Below, piece by piece: positions 10,715 through 20,719 of a stretch of 64,000 nt of DNA. Source of the DNA: Rhodospirillales bacterium (GTDB taxonomy: Bacteria; Pseudomonadota; Alphaproteobacteria; UBA828). The DNA lies in assembly GCA_028818855.1 (NCBI GenBank), contig JAPPMY010000149.1, forward strand, positions 1 to 64,000. Direction: 5' to 3'. The position numbers and the translations under genes are program-made. Every line of letters starts with the position of its first letter. The stretch's first letter is position 1. The notes under the pieces were generated by a model. The model worked only from the letters and a program-made list of their open reading frames with translations. It did no database searches and had not been told where the DNA came from.

Positions 10715-11614
10715 ATGAGCGACACGATCCGCATTTCCAGCATGACCGGGTTCGCCCGTGCGAGCGGCAGCAGCGCCGCAGCCGGCTGGAGCTGGGAGAT
10801 CAAGAGCGTGAACGGGCGGTCGCTGGACATCCGCTGCCGCCTGCCGCAGGGGCTGGAGCGGCTCGACCCGGCGGTGCGCGGTGCCGTCTCCGCCCGGCTC
10901 AAGCGCGGCAACGTCACGGTGGGGCTCAGGCTCTCCCAAGCGTTGGAGGCCGCCGCCATGCGCGTCAACAGGGCCTGGCTCGACGAGCTGATCGAGCTTG
11001 CCGCGGCCTACCGCGCGAACGACGCTATCGCGCCGCCGCGCCTGGACGGCATGCTGGCGTTGCGCGGCGTGATCGAGGCCGCCGAGCGGCCGGAGGACGA
11101 CGCGGCGTCCGCCCAGGACGACGCCGCCATGCTGGAGACGCTCGATACGGCGCTGGCGGAACTGGTGCGCGAGCGGCTGGCCGAAGGGGTCGAGATCGCG
11201 GCGGCGCTCGACAAGCGGATCGCGGAGATCGACGCCCTGACGCATCGGGCCGAGGCGCTCGCGCCCTCGCGGCAGGAGGCGCTCGGCGCCCGGCTGCGCG
11301 AGCAGGTGGCGGCGCTGGTGGACGCGGGCGCGCCGGTGGCCGAAGAGCGGCTCGCGGCGGAGCTCGCCATGCTCGCCGTCAAGATCGACGTGACCGAGGA
11401 GATCGACCGGCTGAAGTCCCACTGCCGGGCGGCGGCGCGCCACCTGCAGGAGGACGGCGCCGTCGGCCGCAAGCTCGATTTTCTCGCCCAGGAGTTCAAC
11501 CGGGAGGCCAACACGCTCTGCTCCAAGGCCTCCCACGCCGCGCTCACGGACATCGGCCTCGCGCTCAAGGCCGCCATCGACCAGTTCCGCGAGCAGGTGC
11601 AGAACGTGGAGTAG
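10715..11614 (+). CDS. YicC family protein (UPF0701, endoribonuclease YicC-like)
   Basis: ISSMTGFARASG...WSWEIKSVNGRSLDIRCRLPQGLERLDPAVR; C-terminal LDFLAQEFNREANTLCSKA. Confidence 0.95.
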   Translation: MSDTIRISSMTGFARASGSSAAAGWSWEIKSVNGRSLDIRCRLPQGLERLDPAVRGAVSARLKRGNVTVGLRLSQALEAAAMRVNRAWLDELIELAAAYRANDAIAPPRLDGMLALRGVIEAAERPEDDAASAQDDAAMLETLDTALAELVRERLAEGVEIAAALDKRIAEIDALTHRAEALAPSRQEALGARLREQVAALVDAGAPVAEERLAAELAMLAVKIDVTEEIDRLKSHCRAAARHLQEDGAVGRKLDFLAQEFNREANTLCSKASHAALTDIGLALKAAIDQFREQVQNVE

Positions 11615-11617
11615 AGG

Positions 11618-12286
11618 GTGAGCGCGTCTGACACCTCACCCACCCTGGAGCGCCGCGGCCTCCTGCTCGTGCTGTCGTCCCCCTCGGGCGCCGGCAAGAC
11701 GACGATCACGCGGCGCCTGGTCGAGCTTGAAGGCGGCGGCGTCGAAATTTCGATCTCCCACACCACGCGGCCGAAGCGGCCGGACGAGATGGACGGCCGG
11801 GACTATCACTTTGTCGACCAGGCCGCCTTCGCCCGCCTGCGCGAGCGCGGGGAGTTCCTCGAGAGCGCTGAGGTGTTCGGCCACTGGTACGGCACCACCC
11901 GCGACCCGGTGGAACGCGCGCGGGGCGCCGGGCGCGACGTCGTCTTCGACATCGACTGGCAGGGCAGCCAGCAGCTTGCCGAGGCGGTGCGGGGCGACCT
12001 GGTCCGCGTCTTCATCCTACCGCCGTCGCTCCAGGCGCTGGAGCAGCGGCTCAACCGCCGCGCCCAGGACAGCCCTGCCGTGGTGGCTGAGCGGATGAGC
12101 CGTGCCGCCGACGAGATGAGCCACCACGGCGAGTACGACTACGTGGTGGTCAACACGGCGCTGGAGACGGCCGTGGACGACGTGCGCGCGATCCTCCGCG
12201 CCGAGCGGCTGCGCCGGCAGCGGCTGAAGGGGCTCGACGGCTTCGTGAGCCGGCTTACGGCGGGCTCTCGCCCGGCTCGGGGCTGA
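11618..12286 (+). CDS. gmk: Guanylate kinase
   Basis: GLLLVLSSPSGAGKTTITRRLVE; SISHTTRPKRPDEMDGRDYHFVD. GTG start. Confidence 0.97.
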   Translation: MSASDTSPTLERRGLLLVLSSPSGAGKTTITRRLVELEGGGVEISISHTTRPKRPDEMDGRDYHFVDQAAFARLRERGEFLESAEVFGHWYGTTRDPVERARGAGRDVVFDIDWQGSQQLAEAVRGDLVRVFILPPSLQALEQRLNRRAQDSPAVVAERMSRAADEMSHHGEYDYVVVNTALETAVDDVRAILRAERLRRQRLKGLDGFVSRLTAGSRPARG

Positions 12287-12791
12287 AACGCGCGATCGCG
12301 CCGCCCGCGCCATCGAGGGCGCCGGGGACGAGTTCACGCGCGAACAGCTTGCGCGGGTCGTCGAGGCCGGGGAGCGTGATCCCGAACCCCTCCGCGCCGG
12401 CGAAGCCGAAGCGACAGAGAAACGCGGGCGAGCCGACGAGGAAGGACGGCGTGCCCACCGCCACGACGACCTGGTGCCCGACCGCAGCAGCCTGATAGAG
12501 ACCGGCCCGCATCAGCCGCCGGCCGATCCCCTGCCGCTCGCGCACGGGATCGACCGCGATGGGCCCGAGCAGCAGCGCGCTTCCCGTGGCACCGAGGCGG
12601 ACGGGCCAGTGACGGATCGTGCCGACGATGCGGCCCTCGGCTTCGGCGACGAAGCAGAGGGTGCGCACGGGCTCGACGCCCTCGCGCAGGCGGTAGGAGG
12701 GGCGGGCGTGGCGCTCCGGGCCGAACGCCCTGTCCAGCAGGTCTTCGATTTGCGGGCCGTCCTGCGGCCGCTCGAAACGTATGGGAGTCAT
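12255..12791 (-). CDS. GNAT family N-acetyltransferase
   Basis: IRFERPQDGPQIEDLLDRAFGPERHARPSYRLREG...LLGPIAVDPVRERQGIGRRLMRAGL; acetyl-CoA binding motif. Confidence 0.9.
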   Translation of the reverse strand: MTPIRFERPQDGPQIEDLLDRAFGPERHARPSYRLREGVEPVRTLCFVAEAEGRIVGTIRHWPVRLGATGSALLLGPIAVDPVRERQGIGRRLMRAGLYQAAAVGHQVVVAVGTPSFLVGSPAFLCRFGFAGAEGFGITLPGLDDPRKLFARELVPGALDGAGGAIARFSPEPGESPP

Positions 12792-12954
12792 GGTTGCTCG
12801 CTCTCGACGACGGACGGGCACTGAGGGTGCAGCCGCCGCGCCGATGGCGCGGCGGAGTCAGGTGTCTCGTCGTCGCTGGCGAGCGTTCCCGGTCATGACG
12901 GCAGGATGACTAAAGGGCGCCGGCCCCGATGGCAAGCGGAATTGTCGCGCGGAA

Positions 12955-13836
12955 TTATCGTGCTTCGGCGCCCCGCATGGCGGACCACGCCCGCGCCAGC
13001 GCGCAGAACTCGGCGACCGAGAGCGTCTCGGCCCGCGCCTCCGGTGATATGCCGGCGCTCCGGAGCAGGGCCTGCGGCTCCGGCGTGAGGCTGCGAAGGG
13101 CCCGGCGCAGCATCTTCCTGCGCTGGCCGAACGCGGCACGGGTCACGGCGTCGAGAGCGGCGGGGTCCGCCGGCGCGAGCGGTGCGGCCCGCGGCACCAG
13201 GCGGACCACCGACGAGACGACGGCGGGCGGCGGCACGAAGGCGCGGGGGCTCACGTCGAAGAGCCGCTCGCAGGCGCAGAGCCACTGTGCGCGCACCGAG
13301 AGGCCGCCGTAGTCGCGCCCCCCCGACGCAGTGATTCGCGCCGCGACCTCCTTCTGGAACATGAGGGTCATGCTCTCGATCCGCTCGACCCGCTCCAGCC
13401 AGCGCAGCAGGAGCCGCGTGCCGACGTTGTAGGGGAGGTTCGCCACGATCCCGATGCGGGCGGGGCCGAGGCGCGCGATGTCGAAGGCGAGCGCGTCGCC
13501 CTCGACGACCTCGAGGCGGCCGGGATAGCGCGCTGCCAGCTCGCCGAGCGCGGCCACGCAGCGGCGGTCCTTCTCCACGGCGACGACGCGGGCCGCGCCG
13601 GCTGCGAGCAACGCCCGGGTCAACCCGCCCGGACCGGGCCCCACCTCCAGGATAACGGCCGGCGCGCGGGCGCGGGCCGCCTGCGCAATCTTTCCGCAGA
13701 GCCCCGGATCGAGGAGGAAGTGCTGCCCGAGGGCGCGCCTCGGGCTCAGGTCGTGCCGGGCGATGACGGCGGAGAGCGGCGGGAGAGGAGCGTCCTGCCC
13801 GCCGCCCGCCGCATCGGGGGCGCCGGCTGCGGTCAA
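12955..13836 (-). CDS. rsmA: 16S rRNA (adenine(1518)-N(6)/adenine(1519)-N(6))-dimethyltransferase RsmA/KsgA
   Basis: LGQHFLLDPGLCGKIAQAA...ILEVGPGPGGLTRALL...IVANLPYNVGTRLLLRWL. No in-frame ATG near the family start; TTG at 13836 overlapping the surA stop is the likely start. Confidence 0.93.
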   Translation of the reverse strand: MTAAGAPDAAGGGQDAPLPPLSAVIARHDLSPRRALGQHFLLDPGLCGKIAQAARARAPAVILEVGPGPGGLTRALLAAGAARVVAVEKDRRCVAALGELAARYPGRLEVVEGDALAFDIARLGPARIGIVANLPYNVGTRLLLRWLERVERIESMTLMFQKEVAARITASGGRDYGGLSVRAQWLCACERLFDVSPRAFVPPPAVVSSVVRLVPRAAPLAPADPAALDAVTRAAFGQRRKMLRRALRSLTPEPQALLRSAGISPEARAETLSVAEFCALARAWSAMRGAEAR

Positions 13837-14801
13837 ATGCGCACGTTGATGAATGCCGAACGGTGCAGGTCGCGCAGGTAGCGCCGCGCGAGCATTTCGA
13901 GCCTGCGCTGGCCGATCCCCCGCCGGACCACCTCCCGATCGGGGCCTGCGGCGGGCGCATCGGAGAGCACGGTGCGGCGGTCGATCAGCGCGACGATGGT
14001 GTAGCCGTCGAACGTGCGCACCGGCGGGGCGATCGACCCCGGTTCCATCCGCGCGAGCACGGCCTCGATCTCGCCCGGCAGCTCCCCTTCGAGAACCCAG
14101 CCGATGTCGCCGCCGACCGCGGCAGTGGCGCTCTGCGAGAACTGGCTCGCAATCTGGTCGAAGTTGGCGCCTCGGATGAGCTGCTCGTAGAGGCTCTCGG
14201 CGGCGGCGCGGACCGCGCTCTCCTGCTCGCTCGATTCGACCGCCAGGAAGATCTCGGCCGCGCGATACTCCGGGCGGCCCCGATTGGCTTCGAGCTGGGC
14301 GAGCGCCTCGTCGATCTCGCCCTCGCCCACCGAGACCGCAGCGCCCAGGCGGCCGCGCACCAGCTTGGACCACAGAATCTCCGCCCGAAGCTGATCGTCT
14401 ACGGTCCCGACACTCAGCCCCTGGCCCTGCAGGAAGGCATCCAGTCCGCCGGGAGCGATCCCGTTGCGCTGCTCGACGTTTCGCCGCGCGTTCGCCATCT
14501 CGGCTTGGCTCACCGTCACGCCGAGCCGCTCGGCTTCCTGCACCTTCAGCCGTTCGTCGATGAGCGCGCGCAGCACCTGCGGCGCGAGCTGCCGGCGCAG
14601 GTCCTCGCTGGCCTGCAGACGGGACGCCACGATGGCGACGTCGATACGCGCCACCAGATCGGGGATCGAAATCGCCTCGTTGTTGACCACGGCGGCGATC
14701 CCGATGGCCTCCTGGCCGCTCGCCCGGCCCGCGGGCGCAAGGACGACCGGCAGCAACGCGAGCACCAGCAGGGCCGCCTTTGCAAACTGCAAAACCTTCA
14801 T
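13833..14801 (-). CDS. surA: Periplasmic peptidyl-prolyl isomerase SurA-like
   Basis: Signal peptide; IAAVVNNEAISIPDLVARIDVAIVASRLQ...; PpiC-type parvulin domain FDQIASQFSQSATAAVGGDIGWVLEGELP. Confidence 0.92.
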   Translation of the reverse strand: MKVLQFAKAALLVLALLPVVLAPAGRASGQEAIGIAAVVNNEAISIPDLVARIDVAIVASRLQASEDLRRQLAPQVLRALIDERLKVQEAERLGVTVSQAEMANARRNVEQRNGIAPGGLDAFLQGQGLSVGTVDDQLRAEILWSKLVRGRLGAAVSVGEGEIDEALAQLEANRGRPEYRAAEIFLAVESSEQESAVRAAAESLYEQLIRGANFDQIASQFSQSATAAVGGDIGWVLEGELPGEIEAVLARMEPGSIAPPVRTFDGYTIVALIDRRTVLSDAPAAGPDREVVRRGIGQRRLEMLARRYLRDLHRSAFINVRI

Positions 14802-14808
14802 CGCTGCC

Positions 14809-16968
14809 TCAGCCTGTCTGCTTCAGAACGACGGTCAGGAGCCATACCGTATCCGGCTCGATGTCACGGTCACGGGTGAAGGAGCGCGACACGCCCGTGC
14901 CGATCAGAACACACTCGTCTTCATAGGTAAGACCGATCCTCCAGTTAATGGAAGTGTCGTCCTCGATGTCGCGGCGGATGCGGGACGAGAAGGTCCAGTT
15001 GTCGAAGGGCTTGGCCGTGAAGCCGAAAAGCGCCTGCCTGCCGCCGAGCCTGTCTCCCGTCTGGCTCTCCGGCTGATGATCGAGGTCGACGAAGCCGATC
15101 CTGCCCCTGAGCCAGCTCGGCCCGGCCGCGAGGTCGATCTCGTTGCGCCTGATGCTGGCGTGGCGATGGTCGAGCCGGAACCGGAGCGAGAGATCGACCC
15201 ACGGCGACGGCTCGATGTAGATGTTGCCGACGAAATCCGACAACCGATGCTCGAGGCCGCTGCCGGTCTCGAACAGCGCGTTTTCCTCCTGCCGGATGCT
15301 CTGCCCGAACAATGCGGTCGCGCGGCCGCCCTCCGGCCCGTAGAAGCCGAGGCGCACGCCATAGTTGATGCGCCGGCCGGTCTCGACACGGTCGAGGCCG
15401 GTGAACCGGTTGGTGCTGAACAGATTGGTGTGATCGAACTCGAGGTCCAGGCTGTCCTCGTTGGGAATCTCGGCGGGATTGCCGCCGTCCGGGCTGACGA
15501 TGCCCTGCACGATGGGCTCGATGAGCTGGCGGATCGAACCGAGGCGCGAAATGAGCGGATAGCGCCACTCGGCAGCCAGCTGCGGCACGAGGCGCGTGGC
15601 CGTGCCGCTCTCCATGCGCCCGGAAGGCAGCAATGGATCGGCCGGCGTGTAGAAGTGGTAAAAGTCGCCCCGCAGGCTCGCCTCGATGCGAATGAGGTGC
15701 CCGCCTGAGAGGATCATCGGACGGTGCCAGCCACCGGTGACGGAAATCCGCCGGCTGTCGGTTCCGTCGAAGCGCTCCAGGATCATGAGGTTGCCGTCGA
15801 GCGTGGCGTAGCCGCCGAAATGGTCGGGGGCCGTCACCAGGTTCGCGTCGAGCAGGGGCAGAACGATGGGGCTCCGGTCGCTCTCTTCTCCCGCCCGGAG
15901 GCTCTGGAACCAGTAGCTGCTGCCCGACATGAAGCTGCGGTGGCGGTACTGCTCCGCAAAGAGGCGCGTGACCAGCTCGTCCTCGGACGAGATGTCGTAG
16001 CGCTTCAGGTAGGTGTCGTCGAGAGCACGCTCCACGTCGAAGCCCCAGCGCCAGCTCTCGTCGATATCGAAGAGGCCGCGGCCGAAGACGTGCCCGCGCA
16101 CCCGGCCGCCGTCCTCGGCCGGGGTGCTGGCCTGGGTGATGCTGGCGTCGAAGGCGTACTGGCCGTCTCGCGTGCGCTCACGGTACTCGCCGGCCAGCAC
16201 GACCGCCTCGTCGGAGGTGAAGCGCGGCGAGAAGGTGAGGTCGCTATGGGGCGAGAACGACCAGTGGTAGGGGATCGTCACGTCCGCGCCGAGGGCCCTG
16301 GAGCTGCGGTAGATCGGGGACAGGAAGCCGCTCCGCCGCGTCACGCTGGGATCGGGATGGCGGAAGTAGGGCGTGTAGAGGACGGGCACGCCGAAGAACT
16401 CGAGCGAGGCATCGTAGTAGGTGAGGTCGCGGTCGGTCTGATCGTGGACCACGGTCCCGGCCTTGATCTGCCAGAGCGGCGGCCGGGCGGGCTCGTCGGG
16501 GCACAGCTCGCAGGGAGAGAACACCGCCTTGCGCATCACCGTGCGGTTGCCGTCGACGCGCCTCGCGCCGCCGGCGACAATCCGCGCGTTGTCGGCCATG
16601 AGGATGCCCAGGCGGTGGATGACGCCGTTTCTCAGGTCGCCAGTAAGCTCGACGGAATCGGCGAACAGCACCTCGCCCCCCGGCTCCCGCAGCGCGACGT
16701 CGCCGGAGGCGGTCACCACCCCGTCGCCCTGCCTGTAGTGGATGCGCGCAGCCCGCAGCACGCGCTCGCCCTGGGCGACCTCGACGTTGCCGGACGCGAT
16801 GACCGTATCGGTGGCCTCGTCGTAGGTCAGCTGGTCGGCGGTCATCAGCAGATCGCCGGCGGGCAGCTTGCCAGCGGGCGGCAGGGGCACGGCCTCCTGC
16901 GCATGCACCTCGAACGCGGGAAACGCCAGCAGACATGCGAGGACGAGCGGCGCGAGGGCTCTGATCAT
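14809..16968 (-). CDS. lptD: LPS-assembly protein LptD
   Basis: Signal peptide, OstA-like domain (LLMTADQLTYDEATDTVIASGNVEVAQGERVLRAARIHYRQ), conserved LptD barrel; FSPCELC cysteine pair; operon context. Confidence 0.96.
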   Translation of the reverse strand: MIRALAPLVLACLLAFPAFEVHAQEAVPLPPAGKLPAGDLLMTADQLTYDEATDTVIASGNVEVAQGERVLRAARIHYRQGDGVVTASGDVALREPGGEVLFADSVELTGDLRNGVIHRLGILMADNARIVAGGARRVDGNRTVMRKAVFSPCELCPDEPARPPLWQIKAGTVVHDQTDRDLTYYDASLEFFGVPVLYTPYFRHPDPSVTRRSGFLSPIYRSSRALGADVTIPYHWSFSPHSDLTFSPRFTSDEAVVLAGEYRERTRDGQYAFDASITQASTPAEDGGRVRGHVFGRGLFDIDESWRWGFDVERALDDTYLKRYDISSEDELVTRLFAEQYRHRSFMSGSSYWFQSLRAGEESDRSPIVLPLLDANLVTAPDHFGGYATLDGNLMILERFDGTDSRRISVTGGWHRPMILSGGHLIRIEASLRGDFYHFYTPADPLLPSGRMESGTATRLVPQLAAEWRYPLISRLGSIRQLIEPIVQGIVSPDGGNPAEIPNEDSLDLEFDHTNLFSTNRFTGLDRVETGRRINYGVRLGFYGPEGGRATALFGQSIRQEENALFETGSGLEHRLSDFVGNIYIEPSPWVDLSLRFRLDHRHASIRRNEIDLAAGPSWLRGRIGFVDLDHQPESQTGDRLGGRQALFGFTAKPFDNWTFSSRIRRDIEDDTSINWRIGLTYEDECVLIGTGVSRSFTRDRDIEPDTVWLLTVVLKQTG

Positions 16969-16975
16969 GCAGACG

Positions 16976-18070
16976 CTATCCGTCCTCGAGGTGGAACAGG
17001 CCGGCGACGCCGAGCAAGGTGAATATCGCCGCCGGAGTCCAGGCCGCCAGCACCGGCGGCAGCTTGCCGGAAAGGCCGAGAGCGAGGACGAGGTCCGAGA
17101 CGAAGTAGAGAAGGAAGCCCGTGAGCAGCCCGGCCAGCACCAGCACCCAGGTGCCGCGCCGCGTGAAGCGGAGCGAGAAGGTCGCCGCGATCAGGACCAT
17201 CGCGCAGAGGAGGAGGGGCACGGCGAGAAGCGAGTGCCAGTAGAGCCGGTGCTTCACCGAAGAGAAGCCGGACTCCTCCAGCACCTCGATGAAGCTCGGC
17301 AGAGCCCAGAAGGAGAGCGTCTCCGGCGGGGAGAAGCTGTTCTGGATGCGCTCCAGGGTGAGGTCGGTTGGCACGCGGGCGCTCGCGCGGTGCCGGGCCG
17401 GCGCGCCCGGCTCGCTGAAGAGGGCGTCGGTCAGCGCCCAGTGACCGTCCTCGAGCCGGGCCTCTGCGGCGTCGATGCGGCCCACGAACTGATCCTCCTT
17501 CTCGTAGAGGAAGATGATCGTGTCGTGGAGCGTCATCGTCTCCTGATCGAGACTATCGGCGTGGATCACGGACTGGCCTTCCGCATCGCCCTGTCTCAGC
17601 CAGATCCCGGACTGCGAAAGCGCGAGCAGGCTGGACTGGCCGCGCAGGTGGGTCGCGTCGAGCTGCTCGAAGCGCGCGGTGGTGGCCGAAGCGAGCGGGT
17701 TCACAACCGTCATGAAGAGGCCGCCCAGCAGCGCGGCGATGACGAGCGCAGGCAGCAGGAACTGCCAGACCGAGACGCCCGCCGCCCGCGCGATCACCAG
17801 CTCGCGGCTCCGCGTCAGCTTCGCGAACGTCACGATGCCGCCGACGAGGACGACGAACGGCAACGCCTTCTGGGCCATGAAGGGAATGTGGAGCGATGCC
17901 ATCTGGAGAACGGTCTCGAAGGTGGCCGTCTTGTTGGGCCCGGACGCGCGGCGCAGCAGCTCGATCGTATCGGCGATGAGAATGGTGAGGATGACGACCA
18001 GGAACACGAGCGCGACGCTCTGCAGGTACTGCCTGCCCATGTAGAGCGAGAGCGTGGACGAGAGGCGCAT
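16976..18070 (-). CDS. lptG: LPS export permease LptG
   Basis: YjgP/YjgQ family: TLSLYMGRQYLQSVALVFLVVILTILIADTIELLRR; downstream of lptF. Confidence 0.95.
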   Translation of the reverse strand: MRLSSTLSLYMGRQYLQSVALVFLVVILTILIADTIELLRRASGPNKTATFETVLQMASLHIPFMAQKALPFVVLVGGIVTFAKLTRSRELVIARAAGVSVWQFLLPALVIAALLGGLFMTVVNPLASATTARFEQLDATHLRGQSSLLALSQSGIWLRQGDAEGQSVIHADSLDQETMTLHDTIIFLYEKEDQFVGRIDAAEARLEDGHWALTDALFSEPGAPARHRASARVPTDLTLERIQNSFSPPETLSFWALPSFIEVLEESGFSSVKHRLYWHSLLAVPLLLCAMVLIAATFSLRFTRRGTWVLVLAGLLTGFLLYFVSDLVLALGLSGKLPPVLAAWTPAAIFTLLGVAGLFHLEDG

Positions 18071-18074
18071 CGGC

Positions 18075-19208
18075 TCAGGCCCCCTGCCCCGGCACGCCGG
18101 GCTCCGGCGCCCTGCCGCGGCCCCCGAGCAGGCGCGGCAGCCGGCCGCGCAGCAGGGCGATGGCCGCGGCCGTCACCAGCACCGGGTTGAGGTACATGAG
18201 CGGGATGAGACTGCTGTTCTTGGCGGTCGCGTTGACCAGGAAGAGCGCTACGGCCTCGAACACGACCGCGGCCGCGATCGCGACGAGCATCCGGCGCCAC
18301 TGCCCGCGCCGGTCGACGTTGCCGAGCAGCAGCGCCGCCAGGCCGATGGCGAGGAGGGTGTAGGCAAACAGCGGCGAGACGATGCGGTTGTGCGCCTCGG
18401 ACAGGAACTTGCCGCGGAGCCGATCCGCACCCTCGCTCTCGGGGTCGAGAAGCTCGTCGAGGAAGCGCTCGCGCGGCTCGCGCCAGCGGTTGCCGCCGCG
18501 CTGGGCGAATTCGCCGAGGTCCATTGTGTAGCGTTCGAAATTGAGGAGCGAGAGCTGCGCCGAATCGCGATCGATCCGCTGCCGGTGGCCGTTGAAGAGG
18601 ATGAAGCGGGGCCCCTCGGCGGTCTGAACCAGGCGGCCGCGCTCCGCCATCATCGTCACCGGCCTTTCCCTCTCGCGGGCGTCGTGCACGAGGATGCCGT
18701 TGAGGGTTCCGCCCTCGCGCCCGCGGATGTAGACCGTGACACCCTCGGTCAGGGAGTTGAACGAGCCTTCCTCCAGCAGCAGCGCCGAGTGATCGCTGCG
18801 GAGCACGAACTGCCGTTCCTTGAACTCCCGGTGGCTGATCGGCATGACGTACATCACGATCGCGTAGGACGCGACGACGATGATCGTGGCCATCACCAGC
18901 GCGGGCTTCGCAAGCGACCACTGGCTGATGCCGGCTGCCCGCAGGCACACCAGCTCGCTGTCGATGGTGAGCCGGTTGTAGACGAAGAGCAGCGAGCAGA
19001 AGAAGGCGATCGGCAGGATCGCGCCGAGGAAGGTCGGCAGCACCAGCATGCTCATCAGCAGGAAGGTGCTGAACGAGAGCCCCTTGTTGACGATCAGGTC
19101 GATGATGCGCAGCGACTGCGACAGCCAGACGACCGCCGTGAGGCCCAGAGCGACGAGCAGGAACGGACCGATGAGCTGGCGGAAGAGATAACGCTGGTAA
19201 CGCGGCAT
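18075..19208 (-). CDS. lptF: LPS export permease LptF
   Basis: YjgP/YjgQ family: YQRYLFRQLIGPFLLVALGLTAVVWLSQSLRIIDLIVNKGLSFSTFL. Confidence 0.95.
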   Translation of the reverse strand: MPRYQRYLFRQLIGPFLLVALGLTAVVWLSQSLRIIDLIVNKGLSFSTFLLMSMLVLPTFLGAILPIAFFCSLLFVYNRLTIDSELVCLRAAGISQWSLAKPALVMATIIVVASYAIVMYVMPISHREFKERQFVLRSDHSALLLEEGSFNSLTEGVTVYIRGREGGTLNGILVHDARERERPVTMMAERGRLVQTAEGPRFILFNGHRQRIDRDSAQLSLLNFERYTMDLGEFAQRGGNRWREPRERFLDELLDPESEGADRLRGKFLSEAHNRIVSPLFAYTLLAIGLAALLLGNVDRRGQWRRMLVAIAAAVVFEAVALFLVNATAKNSSLIPLMYLNPVLVTAAAIALLRGRLPRLLGGRGRAPEPGVPGQGA

Positions 19209-19283
19209 GCCCCATTATAGCGGCTCGCGCCTGAGCGGGGAGCGCGCCGCCTCTCCGCCGTGACGCTTTTCTACAGAACGAAC

Positions 19284-20708
19284 CTAGAGCGAGGGGCGAT
19301 GGCGGCTCCAGCTGGTGGCCGCCTCGAAGGCCACCGCCGCGCGGAACACGCGCGTGTCGTCATAGGTGCGGCCGACGATCTGCAGGCCGGTGGGAACGCC
19401 GCTCTTGGCGAAGCCGGTCGGCACGCTCGCGACCGGGCACTGGTTCATCATGTTGAAGGGGTAGGTGAGAAGCCAGCCCAGGTGCGGCTCCACGGGCTTG
19501 CCGTTGATGGTGAAGCTCTGGTCCATGTTGGTGTGGTCCGCCTTGACCGCCGGCACGGCCAGCGTCGGGCAGATCATGACGTCGTAGCTCTCGAGGATCG
19601 GCGCGAGCTTCTGGTACATCGCGCCCCGCGTGCGGTTGACCCGCTCGAACTCGACCGCGCTGACCCGGCTCCCCCTCTCCACCAGCTCGACCACTCTCGG
19701 GTCCATCTCGTAGCGCCACTCGGGCAGATACTCCTGCAAACCGCTCGCGAAGAAGACCTCGAAGAGGCGCAGGTACTGGTTGAGAACGCCGGAGGTCCAG
19801 CCGAGGTCGACTTCTTCCACCTCGCAGCCGAGATCGCGGAAGACCTGCACGGCCTTCTCCGTGTTCTCCCGCACCTCCGGATCCACCTGGACGTAGCCGA
19901 GATCCGGCGTGTACGCGATGCGCCAGCCCGCGATGCCCTCGTAGGAGAGCGGCAGGCGGATGCGGGTCCTCAGCGATTCGATGTCCGCCCTGTGGGGGCC
20001 GGAGACGACGTTCTGCAGCAGGGCCGATTCCGCCACCGTGCGGGTCAGCACGCCGATCTGGACCAGGAACATGTGGGGGGCGTCGGTGTCGTTGGGGTTG
20101 CGCCCGTAGGGCGGCTTGAAGCCGAAGAGGCCGTTGACCGAGGCGGGAATGCGGATCGACCCGCCGCCGTCGCCGCCGTCGGCGATCGTCGTCATGCCGG
20201 CGGCGACGGCGCCACCGCTGCCGCCTGACGACCCGCCCGGCGTGTAGGCGGCGTTCCAGGGATTGCGGCTCACGCCCCAGAGCGGGCTGTGTGTGGTCCC
20301 GGCGTAGCCGAACTCCGGCGTCGTGGTGCGGATATGCAGGATCGCGCCGGCCCGCATCAGGCGCTCGGTGACCGGGTAGGTGTGATCGGGGCGATTGTGC
20401 TCCATGATCCTGGAGCCGATCGTGGTGATCTCGCCCTTGATGGAGTGGTAGTCCTTGCTCGCGAGCGGCAGCCCTTCCAGCGCCCTGAGCCGGCCGTCGG
20501 TCTTGGCGTAGCGGGTCTCCGCCGCCTTCGCCTGCTCCAGCGCGCGGTCGAAATAGCTGTAGGTCACGAGGTTGAGCGCCGGGTTGACCGCCTCGCAGCG
20601 GGCGATCACCGCCTTCATCAGTTCGACGGGCGAGAGCGTCCGCGCCTTGAACGCGGCGAGCGCCTCGATCGCGCTCATGTAGCAGAGGTCGAGGTCCTGG
20701 GCCGCCAT
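19284..20708 (-). CDS. Amidase (amidase-signature family)
   Basis: SPVELMKAVIARCEAVNPALN; PLASKDYHSIKGE; TPGGSSGGSGGAVAAGMTTIADGGDGGGSIRIPAS signature. Confidence 0.93.
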   Translation of the reverse strand: MAAQDLDLCYMSAIEALAAFKARTLSPVELMKAVIARCEAVNPALNLVTYSYFDRALEQAKAAETRYAKTDGRLRALEGLPLASKDYHSIKGEITTIGSRIMEHNRPDHTYPVTERLMRAGAILHIRTTTPEFGYAGTTHSPLWGVSRNPWNAAYTPGGSSGGSGGAVAAGMTTIADGGDGGGSIRIPASVNGLFGFKPPYGRNPNDTDAPHMFLVQIGVLTRTVAESALLQNVVSGPHRADIESLRTRIRLPLSYEGIAGWRIAYTPDLGYVQVDPEVRENTEKAVQVFRDLGCEVEEVDLGWTSGVLNQYLRLFEVFFASGLQEYLPEWRYEMDPRVVELVERGSRVSAVEFERVNRTRGAMYQKLAPILESYDVMICPTLAVPAVKADHTNMDQSFTINGKPVEPHLGWLLTYPFNMMNQCPVASVPTGFAKSGVPTGLQIVGRTYDDTRVFRAAVAFEAATSWSRHRPSL

Positions 20709-20719
20709 GTCGGGCGCTC

